Source: JBHJHK01 sp050330975
Lineage (GTDB): Bacteria > Pseudomonadota > Gammaproteobacteria > Competibacterales > Competibacteraceae
Direction: 5' to 3'
DNA length: 16,498 nt
Assembly: GCA_050330975.1 (NCBI GenBank)
Contig: JBHJHK010000298.1
Coordinates: 1-16,498, forward strand
Shown: piece by piece, positions 6,436 through 13,520 of the stretch
Layout of the letters: every line of letters starts with the position of its first letter
Numbering within the stretch: the stretch's first letter is position 1
Position numbers and translations under genes: made by a program
Notes under the pieces: model-generated
What the model saw: only the letters and a program-made list of their open reading frames with translations
Told to the model about the DNA's origin: nothing
The model's database searches: none

Positions 6436-7550
6436 CAGCCGTTCAGTCCGGCCTGGAGGCGTTGGCGGACTATGGAAGCGGCTTCGCCCTTGGTGATGCT
6501 GCCGTCGCCGTTGCGATCCAGCCCCGAGTTTTGCCGATAGGCCAGGCTACCCTGGCCAAACAAAGTGTGGTCCGAGGGCTGGCCAATGGCGGCGGGGTAG
6601 AACACCGCCATGTAGGCATCTTCGACACTATCCATCCGCCCGGCGTAGGGGCTCAGATACTGTTCCACCACGTCCAGTTGTTGCTCGGGGGACATGGCGG
6701 CCAATTCCTCCGTGGAAGTCCCCAAGCCCCGGGCCGTGGAGGGCAAGAACTGGATCAGGCCCGTGGCGCCGCTGGCGGGGTTTTCAATGGCGGGGTCAAA
6801 GGTTCCACCGGTCTCAAAGTGCATCACCGCCATGAGGTGATTGGGATCCATCCCCAACCGCTCGGCCACCCCTTCCACCTTGCGGGCGAACTCCGGGCTC
6901 ACCTGGTCTGAATAGATCAGATTGCCGTCGTAGGGGGCGTTGTCCAGCGCAGGCGTCTCGGCGGGGGCCTCGGCGGCGGGGGCCGCGGGGTCGGCTGGGG
7001 CGGGACCATCGACGGTGGGAGTCTCAGACGCGGCCTGCCCACCTTCGGGGATATTGAGGGTCTGTCCCGGGTAGATCAGGTCTGGATTGTCGACCTGGGG
7101 ATTGGCGTCGATGAGGTCTTGGAGGGGGACGCCGTACTGGCTGGCCACCTCTCCCATGGTGTCCCCCAGGGCCACCTCGTGGGTTTTGCCCGCGTCCCCG
7201 GGGCTGCCGCTTGCCGGGGCGGCGCCAGACGTGCTGGGGTTGTTGCCGACGTTGGGGCGGGGAATGTTGAGGGTCTGGCCCGGGTAGATGAGGTCGGGGT
7301 TTTCGACCTGGGGGTTGGCCTTGAGCAGATCGTCCAGGGCGACGTCGTTGCGTCGGGCGATGCCGCCCATGGTGTCACCGGGCTTGACGGTGTATTCCCC
7401 GGCGAGGGCTCGCTCAAAGTGCTCGGCGGCGGTGTTAAGGGCCGCCGTGCCCTCCCCGTCGGGGCGCTGGACGGGACGGTCTAGGGCGGAGGTATTGATG
7501 GCGTCGCCGGCGTTGTGGCTGTCTTGACGGTCTACGGTGGTGCCGCTCAT
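6435..7550 (-). CDS. LysM-domain lytic transglycosylase with C-terminal EF-hand
   Basis: A probable peptidoglycan-binding and peptidoglycan-cleaving protein of 371 aa. Two LysM repeats (about 52-97 and 123-168), both ending in the near-identical NPDLIYPGQTLNIP, bind glycan chains. A Pro/Ala-rich linker (170-205) leads to a goose-lysozyme/SLT-like domain (about 215-325), where Glu246 in HFETGG followed by SGATGLIQFLPSTA fits the catalytic Glu pattern. Residues 345-356, DRNGDGSITKGE, are a canonical EF-hand loop with Ca2+ ligands at positions 1, 3, 5, 7, 9 and 12. The N-terminus is polar and has no signal peptide, so export would need another route, or it could be a phage- or secretion-system-linked enzyme; neither is seen here. 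The start has GGAG 8 nt upstream. The beta-propeller gene follows with a 1-nt overlap. Confidence 0.92.
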   Translation of the reverse strand: MSGTTVDRQDSHNAGDAINTSALDRPVQRPDGEGTAALNTAAEHFERALAGEYTVKPGDTMGGIARRNDVALDDLLKANPQVENPDLIYPGQTLNIPRPNVGNNPSTSGAAPASGSPGDAGKTHEVALGDTMGEVASQYGVPLQDLIDANPQVDNPDLIYPGQTLNIPEGGQAASETPTVDGPAPADPAAPAAEAPAETPALDNAPYDGNLIYSDQVSPEFARKVEGVAERLGMDPNHLMAVMHFETGGTFDPAIENPASGATGLIQFLPSTARGLGTSTEELAAMSPEQQLDVVEQYLSPYAGRMDSVEDAYMAVFYPAAIGQPSDHTLFGQGSLAYRQNSGLDRNGDGSITKGEAASIVRQRLQAGLNG

Positions 7551-7618
7551 GGGGGTAGCTCCAGGGTTGGTCCATCGACCACAGCCGCTACAACAAACCC
7601 CAAAACGACAACGTCACT

Positions 7619-7659
7619 CCCATAACCAGTTTGCAAGCTCAAGAACAACTGGCTATGGA
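7619..7659 (-). promoter_or_regulatory. Long hairpin in the leader of the LysM gene
   Basis: Plus-strand bases 7619-7631 pair with 7647-7659 around a 15-nt loop. As DNA, two of the 13 pairs mismatch (7625/7653 and 7619/7659), but in a minus-strand RNA both become G-U wobbles, giving 13 continuous pairs. That asymmetry suggests the structure matters in leftward transcripts. No U tract follows directly, so it is not a plain terminator. It begins about 70 nt before the LysM start codon. Confidence 0.45.
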
Positions 7660-7665
7660 TAGTCA

Positions 7666-7722
7666 TTTTGCGGTTTTGGGCGTGTTGCGCTGTGGGTACA
7701 CACCAGTAAGTACGCCGCAAAA
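7666..7722 (-). repeat. Second inverted repeat, possible structured RNA
   Basis: TTTTGCGG (7666-7673) and CCGCAAAA (7715-7722) are perfect complements enclosing 41 nt. On the minus strand an inner CGT/ACG pairing can extend the stem after an internal loop. It abuts the hairpin at 7619-7659, giving two consecutive structures in a leftward RNA. It could be a leader element, an mRNA-end structure of the amidohydrolase transcript, or a protein site. Confidence 0.35.
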
Positions 7723-7811
7723 CATACCACGCCCCCTGACCCCTCAAAAACGGTGGCAGTACCCTTGACTTGACGAAGATTTTTGGGAGCAGATGAGACT
7801 GGGGCGACGCC

Positions 7812-9434
7812 TCAAGTGGGGTGCCCGTCCAATACCGTCGCCACCACGGGCACATCTTTGAGGGCCAGGGGATCGACGGCCAGGGGATCTTGGGCCAGCA
7901 GACAAAAATCGGCCCGTTTGCCGGTTTGAATCGAGCCCACCTCATGGTCCAGCTTGAGGACATAAGCCGCCCCCAAGGTGATGCAATGGAGGGCGTCGGC
8001 CACACTGATTTGCTGAGCCGTGCCCAGTTGGCGGCCGTTTTCCGTTATCCGGTTGACGGCGCACCAGGCGGTGAATAAGGGCGCCATGGGGGTCACCGGT
8101 GCATCGGAGTGGATGGCAAAGTAGGGCCCCAAAATCTCCAGGGCGTCGCGACAGGCATTCATCCGCCGGGCGCGGTCGGGGCCCAAGGTTGTGGTCCAGT
8201 GAATATCGCCAAAGTAGTAGAGGTGGTTGGCGAACAGGTTGACCTTAATGCCCAAGGCGGCCATGCGCAAAAACTGGGCCCGGTCTGCCAACTGGGCGTG
8301 CTCGATGACATGGCGATGGTCGGCGACGGGGTGATGGCGCAGGGCGGCTTCGATGGCGGCGATGGTCAAAGCTGAAGCGGCGTCGCCGTTGGCGTGGATA
8401 TGGGTTTGAATTCCCGCCCGGTGGAGGGCTAGCAAAGCGGCGTAGAAGTGCTCTTCGGTCATGTTGAGGATGCTGTGATCCTCTCCGGTGAGATAGCCCG
8501 GCCACTTGAGCTTGGCGGTGAAGCCCTGGATGGCGCCGTCGGTGAACAGCTTGGCCCGGCCAAAGCGCAGCTTCGCCGTGGAACGGGCCTTGAGGGCTTG
8601 GAGGCGGCGGACCTCGGCCTCGGGGGTGTCGCGCATGGCGTTCATGGCCGGGACATAGCGACAGGGGAAGTCGGCCTCGGCCACCACGTCCTCCAGCATG
8701 TCCACCTCGTCGGCGTCGAGGTTGGCGAACAGATCCGCCACGGTGGTCACCCCACAGTCCCGGGCGACGCGGCCATAGGCCCGCACGCCGTCGGCGTCCC
8801 CCATGTCGCTGAACTGGACTTTGGCCAGCGTCATCACCGGTTCCATGGCGTCGAACTCCTGGAGTTCGCCGTTGGGCTGGCCAGTGTGGTCCCGCGCGAT
8901 CCCTTCGATGTTGCTGCCGCGCTCGATCCCCGCCGCCCCCAGCGCCGTGGAGTTGGCGGTGAGGAGGTGGCCGTTGGAGTGGAGCACCACCACCGGCCGG
9001 GTGGTGGACACTTGATCCAGGTGGTGGCGGTCGAGGCGGCGCCCGGGGACGAAGTTGGGATCGAAGCCCCAACCCACCACCGGTTGGTCGCTGGGGGTAG
9101 CGGCGGCCACTTCCCCCAGGCGCTCCACTAGGGCCTCGTTGGAAGGCACCCCCGGCCAGGTCTGGCCGTCGGGATCGCGGCGGGCGTAGTGGCCACAGTA
9201 GGTGTAGCGCCAGATACCCCCGGCAAATACGTGGGCGTGGGCTTCCACCAAACCCGGCACCATGACGCAATCGGCAAAGCGGTTGTCCACCCGGCCACCG
9301 CCCCAGGGGTTGGCGCAGTCCGCGTCCCCCACCGCCAAGATGCGGCCGTCCCGCACCGCCACATGGGTGGCCTCGGGACAGTTGCGGTCCATGGTCAAAA
9401 TTTGGCGACAGCGGAACAGGGTGATGGCGGACAT
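7812..9434 (-). CDS. Amidohydrolase family 3 protein (YtcJ/AepA type)
   Basis: A metal-dependent hydrolase of the Amidohydro_3 family, 540 aa, a usual length. The TIM-barrel metal site is visible: His66-Ala-His68 in VEAHAHVF, Lys295/Asp299 in AKLFTDGA, His345 and His347 in THIHANGD, His379 in VIEHAQ and Asp444 in HSDAPVTP. The composite beta-sandwich is seen at the N-terminus (ILAVGDAD) and C-terminus (GKRADFCLLAQDP). Characterised relatives include N-substituted formamide deformylase; most are unassigned. It is the last gene of the leftward Rieske operon, 84 nt after the decarboxylase-like gene. In that context it may hydrolyse an amide or formamide made after oxygenation; this is inference. 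The ribosome site is weak. There is no signal peptide, so it is cytoplasmic. Confidence 0.92.
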   Translation of the reverse strand: MSAITLFRCRQILTMDRNCPEATHVAVRDGRILAVGDADCANPWGGGRVDNRFADCVMVPGLVEAHAHVFAGGIWRYTYCGHYARRDPDGQTWPGVPSNEALVERLGEVAAATPSDQPVVGWGFDPNFVPGRRLDRHHLDQVSTTRPVVVLHSNGHLLTANSTALGAAGIERGSNIEGIARDHTGQPNGELQEFDAMEPVMTLAKVQFSDMGDADGVRAYGRVARDCGVTTVADLFANLDADEVDMLEDVVAEADFPCRYVPAMNAMRDTPEAEVRRLQALKARSTAKLRFGRAKLFTDGAIQGFTAKLKWPGYLTGEDHSILNMTEEHFYAALLALHRAGIQTHIHANGDAASALTIAAIEAALRHHPVADHRHVIEHAQLADRAQFLRMAALGIKVNLFANHLYYFGDIHWTTTLGPDRARRMNACRDALEILGPYFAIHSDAPVTPMAPLFTAWCAVNRITENGRQLGTAQQISVADALHCITLGAAYVLKLDHEVGSIQTGKRADFCLLAQDPLAVDPLALKDVPVVATVLDGHPT

Positions 9435-9518
9435 GGCGGCATGGGCGGGCAGGGGGTCAGGCCCTGAGATCTAGCAGCGCTCCGCCGAGTCGTCAAGGCC
9501 TGGTGCGGCGATGACGCC

Positions 9519-9899
9519 TCAAAGCAATCCTCGCTCCTCCAACACCTTGCGGGCCACCCGAAAGCACTCCAACCCCTGGGGCACGCCGCAATAAATCCCC
9601 ACCACGTGGATGATGGCGCGGATTTCCTCTTTGGAGACGCCGTTGTTGAGGGCGCCGCGGCAGTGGATTTCCCACTCGTGCATCTTGCCCAGGGCGCCGA
9701 TCATGGCCAGATTCATCATCGACCGGGTCTTGGCATCGATGGTGGCATCATCCCAGCCAAAACCCCAACACCAGGCGGTCATGGCCTGTTGGAAGGGGCG
9801 GGTGAAATCGTCGGCGGCGGCCAAATTGGCCTCCACGTACTCGGCCCCCAAGGTCCCCTTGCGCTGGGCTAAGCCCTTGGCAAACAAATCGTCGTCCAC
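9519..9899 (-). CDS. Carboxymuconolactone decarboxylase family protein
   Basis: A small all-helical protein of 126 aa in the PcaC/AhpD superfamily. The core is visible as ALGKMHEWEIHCRGALNNG (residues 69-87), then VSKEEIRAIIHVVGIYCGVPQGLECFRVA, the usual CMD signature. There is no CxxC pair of the AhpD peroxidase kind, although Cys80 and Cys104 are present. The start is a GTG at 9897-9899 directly after a GAGGGAGA ribosome site that abuts the aldehyde dehydrogenase stop; the gap is 11 nt. The same frame stays open far upstream over the dehydrogenase gene, but that part is an antisense-style shadow. In this operon it may act on a ring-opened or lactone-like intermediate, or be an auxiliary protein; family members are often mis-specified by name, so no reaction is claimed. 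Confidence 0.92.
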   Translation of the reverse strand: MDDDLFAKGLAQRKGTLGAEYVEANLAAADDFTRPFQQAMTAWCWGFGWDDATIDAKTRSMMNLAMIGALGKMHEWEIHCRGALNNGVSKEEIRAIIHVVGIYCGVPQGLECFRVARKVLEERGLL

Positions 9900-9910
9900 G
9901 GTGTTCTCCC

Positions 9911-11386
9911 TCAGCTTTTGCCGGTCGACGCCAGTTTGATGGCGATGTTTTTGGTCTGGACGTAGTTGCCCAGGGCTTCGCGACCCTTCTCCCGGCCGTA
10001 GCCCGAGCGGCCATAGCCGCCAAAGGGGGTCTCGACACCGCCAGCGTACCATTCGTTGACAAACACTTGGCCCGCTCGCAGGTCCCGGGCCACCGCCATG
10101 GCCCGGTCCAGATCCCGGGTAAATACCCCCCCCACCAGGCCATAGGGGGTACCGTTGGCCATGGCCACGGCCTCGAGGTCCCCGGCAAAGGGCAGCACCG
10201 CCAGTACGGGTCCAAAGACCTCGGTCTGGGCCAGGGTCGAGGTGGGGGCGACTTGGGTGAAGACCGTGGGCTCGTAGAAACACCCTGGCCGGTTGAGGCG
10301 ATGGCCGCCGCTGACGGCCACGGCCCCTTCGCTCTGGGCCGTGGCGCACAAGGCGGCCACCCGCTCCAATTGGGGCTCGGAGATCAATGCCCCCATGTTG
10401 GGGCCAAAGGCGGGGCGCTCGATGCCCGGGCCCACCGACAGCCCCTTGGCCAGCGCCACTAGGCCCTCGACCACCCGGTCGTGTATATCCCGGTGGACCA
10501 ACAGCCGCCCCATGGCGGAACACACCTGGCCGGCGTTGAAATAGATCCCCCAGCGGACGCTGGTGAAGAGGTTATCCAGGTCGGCGTCGGGGTAGACAAT
10601 CGCCGCCGACTTGCCCCCCAGTTCCAGCACACAGGGGACGACGTTGGTCGCCGCCGCTTGGGCAATGCTGATCCCCGTGGCCACGGAGCCTGTGAACACC
10701 AGTTGATCGATAGCGCTGTGGGCCGCTAGGGCGGCCCCCGCCCGGGGGCCGAGGCCACAAAGGAGGTTCACCGCCCCCGGAGGCATGGCGGCGGCCTCGG
10801 CGGCCCGGGCGAGGTAGAGATGGGTCAACGGATCGAGTTCGGGGGTCTTGACCACACAGGCGTTACCCGTGGCCAGAGCCGGCGCCAAGGAACGGGCGGT
10901 CATCTCCAAAGGGTAGTTCCAGGGGATGATCTGGGCTGAGACCCCATGGGGCTCGTAGACGGTAAAGTCAAAATAGCCCCCCCCCAAGGGAATCGAGCGA
11001 CCCTCTAGGGTTTCGGCTTGGTTGCCGTAGTACTCGAAGTAGCGGGCCGCCCCCTCGATCTCCAAGTGGGCTTCCCACAACGGCTTACCGCTTTCCCGGG
11101 TGAGGAGGGGGGCGATGCTGTCCTTGTGGGCCAGGAGGTAATCCCCCATGGCCTTGACTTTGCGCCCCCGGAGGACGGGATTTATGGCTTTGAGGACGCC
11201 GCTGTTGACACAGCGCCGGGCGGCGGCCACGGCGCGGTCGACGTCGGCCTCATCGGCGAGGGCTTGCTCGGCGAGCTGTTCCCCCGTGGCGGGATCCTCC
11301 ACGGCCAACCAACCGCCGCCGCCGTCGACAAAGGCGCCGTCGAGGTAGTTTTGAAAGCGCCAGGGGAGCGCTGCGCTGTCAGCCAT
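9911..11386 (-). CDS. NAD(P)-dependent aldehyde dehydrogenase
   Basis: A full-length ALDH-superfamily enzyme (491 aa) that oxidises an aldehyde to its acid. Visible residues are Asn157 in PWNYP, the cofactor-contacting FTGSVATG (231-238), general base Glu255 in LELGGKS, and the catalytic nucleophile Cys289 in NAGQVCSA. The C-terminal FGGYGRSGYGREKG is typical of the betaine-aldehyde/semialdehyde group, although that does not fix the substrate. Its ATG overlaps the Rieske stop by 8 nt (ATGGCTGA), with GGGAGG upstream, so the two are co-translated. It probably oxidises an aldehyde or semialdehyde produced by oxygenative cleavage or dealkylation by the neighbouring Rieske enzyme. Confident in family, not in substrate. 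Confidence 0.95.
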   Translation of the reverse strand: MADSAALPWRFQNYLDGAFVDGGGGWLAVEDPATGEQLAEQALADEADVDRAVAAARRCVNSGVLKAINPVLRGRKVKAMGDYLLAHKDSIAPLLTRESGKPLWEAHLEIEGAARYFEYYGNQAETLEGRSIPLGGGYFDFTVYEPHGVSAQIIPWNYPLEMTARSLAPALATGNACVVKTPELDPLTHLYLARAAEAAAMPPGAVNLLCGLGPRAGAALAAHSAIDQLVFTGSVATGISIAQAAATNVVPCVLELGGKSAAIVYPDADLDNLFTSVRWGIYFNAGQVCSAMGRLLVHRDIHDRVVEGLVALAKGLSVGPGIERPAFGPNMGALISEPQLERVAALCATAQSEGAVAVSGGHRLNRPGCFYEPTVFTQVAPTSTLAQTEVFGPVLAVLPFAGDLEAVAMANGTPYGLVGGVFTRDLDRAMAVARDLRAGQVFVNEWYAGGVETPFGGYGRSGYGREKGREALGNYVQTKNIAIKLASTGKS

Positions 11387-12470
11387 CGATGGCCTCCCGC
11401 ATCCAGCCGTGGAGGACCTTGATGGAGTGCTCCGAGTTGAGGCCCCCCGCGGGGTCGATGACCAAAGGCCCCGGCCGGTAGCCGCGGTTCATAAGGCCCC
11501 GCTGGACCGATTCCACCAGGTGGATATCCTCCTCGACGGTGGTGGCCCGGTCCTGGCGGGCCAACTTGCTGATGATTTCGCTATCGGAGCCGTCGACTGT
11601 GTACCAGCCCCGCCATACCACCACTTGATCCACCGCTGTGGGTCGCCAGTGGTAGGTGTTGAGGACGTTGCCGGGGTAGACCTGAAATGAGAACAGTGGC
11701 CACAGAAACCACGAGGAGTAAACCCCGGCATAGTCGTTGGCCGCCAAATCGATGGCGTAGCTCATTTGCCCGAGGTTTTGACACTCGGTGGTGTGGCGCA
11801 GGCAGTAGCCCTGGGGGCGAATGTCATAGGTGGCGGGTTTCACCACCCCGCTGACAAAAGTGGGGTGGTTGCGCCGGCAGTGGTAGCACTCGGAATAGTT
11901 TTCGATGGAGATTTTCCAGTTACACGCCTCTGGGATTTCCACCCATTCCAGGGGTTTGAGGTTGTGGATATGGGGTACATGGGCTGTGAGCTCCTCCCGT
12001 ACCCCGGGGTACCAGGCGTCCATGGGGGCGGCGTCGGGGGAGAGGTTGACAAAGATAAACCCGCCGAGGCACTCCACCTGGACCTGGCTCAAGGAGATCT
12101 CCTTGGGCCTGAGGCCGGGAATCGCCTTGAGGTTGGGTCCCGAGCGCAGTTGCCCGGTCAACTCGTAGGCCCAGCCGTGGTAGGGGCAGACCACATAGTT
12201 GGCGTTGCCCGTGCCGCTGACCAACTCGTGGGCCCGGTGCTGACAGACGTTGTAGTAGGCGCGAATCTCTCCCTGGTGATCCCGCAGGCAGAACAGGCCC
12301 TGGCCCGCCACCTCGAAGGCGAAGTAGTCGCCGGGGTTCTCCACCTGACAGACGTGGCCGGCGTACTGCCAGGTGCGGCTCAACAGACCTTTGAGTTCGC
12401 GATTAAAAATCCCGGGGTCGGTGTAGTAGTGGGCGTCGAGGGCGCGGGTGGGCTCGGCATTGGCATCCAT
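11379..12470 (-). CDS. Rieske non-heme iron oxygenase, CntA/GbcA/choline monooxygenase-like
   Basis: The catalytic alpha subunit of a Rieske oxygenase, 363 aa. The [2Fe-2S] ligands are Cys76-Gln-His78 and Cys95-Pro-Tyr-His98 (YNVCQHRA and VVCPYHGWAY). The mononuclear iron site is seen as NYSECYHCRRNH, with His197 and His202, and Asp315 in the VEEDIHLVESVQ segment as the likely third ligand. Glu194 takes the place of the bridging Asp of ring-hydroxylating dioxygenases, a feature of carnitine, glycine betaine and choline oxygenases. These remove or split methylated quaternary amines, so a betaine-like substrate is likely. AGGAGG lies 8 nt upstream of the ATG. It is the first enzyme gene of the leftward operon. 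No ferredoxin reductase partner is encoded in the window, so electrons must come from elsewhere. No beta subunit is present either, as expected for this group. Confidence 0.95.
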   Translation of the reverse strand: MDANAEPTRALDAHYYTDPGIFNRELKGLLSRTWQYAGHVCQVENPGDYFAFEVAGQGLFCLRDHQGEIRAYYNVCQHRAHELVSGTGNANYVVCPYHGWAYELTGQLRSGPNLKAIPGLRPKEISLSQVQVECLGGFIFVNLSPDAAPMDAWYPGVREELTAHVPHIHNLKPLEWVEIPEACNWKISIENYSECYHCRRNHPTFVSGVVKPATYDIRPQGYCLRHTTECQNLGQMSYAIDLAANDYAGVYSSWFLWPLFSFQVYPGNVLNTYHWRPTAVDQVVVWRGWYTVDGSDSEIISKLARQDRATTVEEDIHLVESVQRGLMNRGYRPGPLVIDPAGGLNSEHSIKVLHGWMREAIDG

Positions 12471-12518
12471 ACCTCATCCCTCCTCGCTGCCGCCCATGTC
12501 GGCGGGGCTGGTCAAGGC

Positions 12519-13079
12519 TCATCCTCCTTCGTCGTCGCGGTAGAGGCCGAGCGCCCGGCGACGGGCCTGGAGGCGCTCGATGCGGGCGATGGCCTCGGGA
12601 CTCGCCGCGGCGATCACAAAGGCCATCAGGGTCTCGAGGAGGGCGCTGGCGGCCACCGTCGAGGTGAAAAACTGCGGGGTCTCCGTGGCCACGACCAAGC
12701 CGTGTTCGGCGTTGGCCACCAGGGGCGATGCCGGGCTATCGGACAAGCCGATGATGTCGACCCCTTGGTCCTTGGCGATGGCCACGGCCTCTAGGACTTC
12801 GCGGCGGTAGGGCTTGAAGGTCAAGGCCACCAGCACATCGCCTCCGCTGGCCTCCGATAGGTCGTCCACGGCCCAATGGCCCTCTTGGGGGATGGCCTGG
12901 ACCTGGTCTAGGACCATGGCGGCCAGGTAGGCAAAACTCCGCGCCACGCCGTAGTTGATCCCCACTCCCATGACGTAGGTGCGCCGGGCCTCGACGATGG
13001 CCTTGGCCGCCGCCCGGAGGCGGGGGACGTCCACCCCGGCCAGGGTCTGCTCCACATTGGTCAATACCCCCGTGGCCAT
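12519..13079 (-). CDS. RpiR-type regulator, C-terminal SIS domain half
   Basis: This 186-aa reading frame is the effector-binding half of a MurR/RpiR-family regulator. It holds a sugar-isomerase (SIS) fold: YVMGVGINYGVARSFAYLA, then GGDVLVALTFKPYRREVLEA and GVDIIGLSDSPASPLVANA, in the usual order. It lacks any DNA-binding part; that lies immediately upstream in the same frame (13089-13448), separated by one TAG and three codons. The ATG at 13079 has GGGGGG close in front, so it could be translated by re-initiation 9 nt after the stop. Alternatively this is the dead end of a pseudogene. It precedes the Rieske gene by 48 nt. Family call is confident; whether it is a working protein is not. Confidence 0.82.
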   Translation of the reverse strand: MATGVLTNVEQTLAGVDVPRLRAAAKAIVEARRTYVMGVGINYGVARSFAYLAAMVLDQVQAIPQEGHWAVDDLSEASGGDVLVALTFKPYRREVLEAVAIAKDQGVDIIGLSDSPASPLVANAEHGLVVATETPQFFTSTVAASALLETLMAFVIAAASPEAIARIERLQARRRALGLYRDDEGG

Positions 13080-13088
13080 GTCCCCCCA

Positions 13089-13448
13089 CTAGGTCCCCAG
13101 GGCATCGTCTTGGGCCATGGCCTGGAGCCAGCGGGCCCGGTCGGGAAAGGTGGCCCCCTGGCGAATCTCGTCGCGAAACGGGGTGCGGAAGTCGTCGAAG
13201 CCGCCATAGCCACAGCAGTGGGCCAAACGCACCAGGGTGTTGGGCTTGACCCCGGCGGCGGCGGCCAGCTCCCGCACGGAACTCACCCCCACCAGGGTGG
13301 GGTTTTCCACGATGAACACCGCCGCCTTGCGCACCTCCGGCGCCAAGCTGTCCTGGGCCTCGGCCAGGTGGGTCAACAGGGCCTGGGCGTCGGGCCTCTT
13401 TTCGGCCAGCTCCTCCAAAGAAAGGCTTGGTACATTTGTGTTGAGCAT
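13089..13448 (-). CDS. RpiR-type regulator, N-terminal helix-turn-helix half (amber-truncated)
   Basis: A 119-aa frame with the DNA-binding domain of the MurR/RpiR family: EVRKAAVFIVENPTLVGVSS (38-57) then the helix-turn-helix VRELAAAAGVKPNTLVRLAHCCGYGGFDDF (58-87). It ends DDALGT at a TAG (13089-13091). The next codons, TGG GGG GAC ATG, run in frame into the SIS half, and together the two give a standard 300-residue-class RpiR protein. The stop is a base substitution, not a frameshift. The ATG at 13448 is chosen because it is the first Met before the conserved part and lies 27 nt after a good promoter start; its ribosome site is poor. The frame remains open upstream to 13859 but that part overlaps the divergent gene and is not coding. 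Confidence 0.78.
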   Translation of the reverse strand: MLNTNVPSLSLEELAEKRPDAQALLTHLAEAQDSLAPEVRKAAVFIVENPTLVGVSSVRELAAAAGVKPNTLVRLAHCCGYGGFDDFRTPFRDEIRQGATFPDRARWLQAMAQDDALGT

Positions 13449-13464
13449 CGTTGACAGTGGTACA
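13428..13464. promoter_or_regulatory. TGGTACA direct repeats, candidate RpiR operator
   Basis: TGGTACA occurs at 13428-13434 and 13458-13464, 30 bp apart, about three helical turns, so both copies face the same side of the DNA. The downstream parts are also similar (TTTGTGTT, AGTGTT). The first copy lies in the first codons of the regulator gene, the second just past its start point and over the -35 region of the divergent gene. Binding by RpiR is inferred from position. Confidence 0.4.
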
Positions 13465-13481
13465 AGTGTTCGGCTAGCTTC

Positions 13482-13510
13482 GGTATAAATTCCACAGCGT
13501 GAATAGTCAA
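13482..13510 (-). promoter_or_regulatory. Promoter of the regulator and Rieske operon
   Basis: On the minus strand TTGACT (plus 13505-13510) and TATACC (13482-13487) are exactly 17 bp apart, with five and four consensus matches. Transcription would start near 13475, 27 nt before the regulator ATG. The -10 overlaps a TATAAA (13484-13489) that may be the -10 of the opposite promoter, whose -35 would fall in the TGGTACA copy. Confidence 0.55.
13484..13489 (+). promoter_or_regulatory. Possible -10 of the FAD-GcvT operon
   Basis: TATAAA lies 31 bp before the GTG start. The matching -35 position (13461-13466, TACAAG) is poor, so activation by a regulator would be needed. It shares bases with the -10 of the leftward promoter, which would make the two promoters compete. 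Weak support. Confidence 0.35.
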
Positions 13511-13520
13511 GGGTGGCGGC

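Larger units (their letters stand above)
7551..7811. other. Intergenic region between amidohydrolase and LysM gene
   Basis: No gene is visible in these 261 bp. Two strong inverted repeats (7619-7659 and 7666-7722) lie back to back and are described separately. The region must hold the end of the amidohydrolase transcript and probably a promoter for the LysM/propeller pair; no strong sigma-70 match was found for the latter. Confidence 0.5.

Noticed and set aside
9900..10523. Upstream extension of the CMD frame to a 334-residue protein
   Set aside because: The extension overlaps the aldehyde dehydrogenase in another frame and reads as low-complexity Arg/Gly/Pro; the GTG at 9899 has a proper ribosome site and starts the conserved domain.
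13089..13091. Pyrrolysine insertion at the amber codon
   Set aside because: The idea is tempting next to methylamine-type metabolism, but no pyl genes or methylamine methyltransferase are present and regulators of this family are not known to use it; substitution or re-initiation is simpler.
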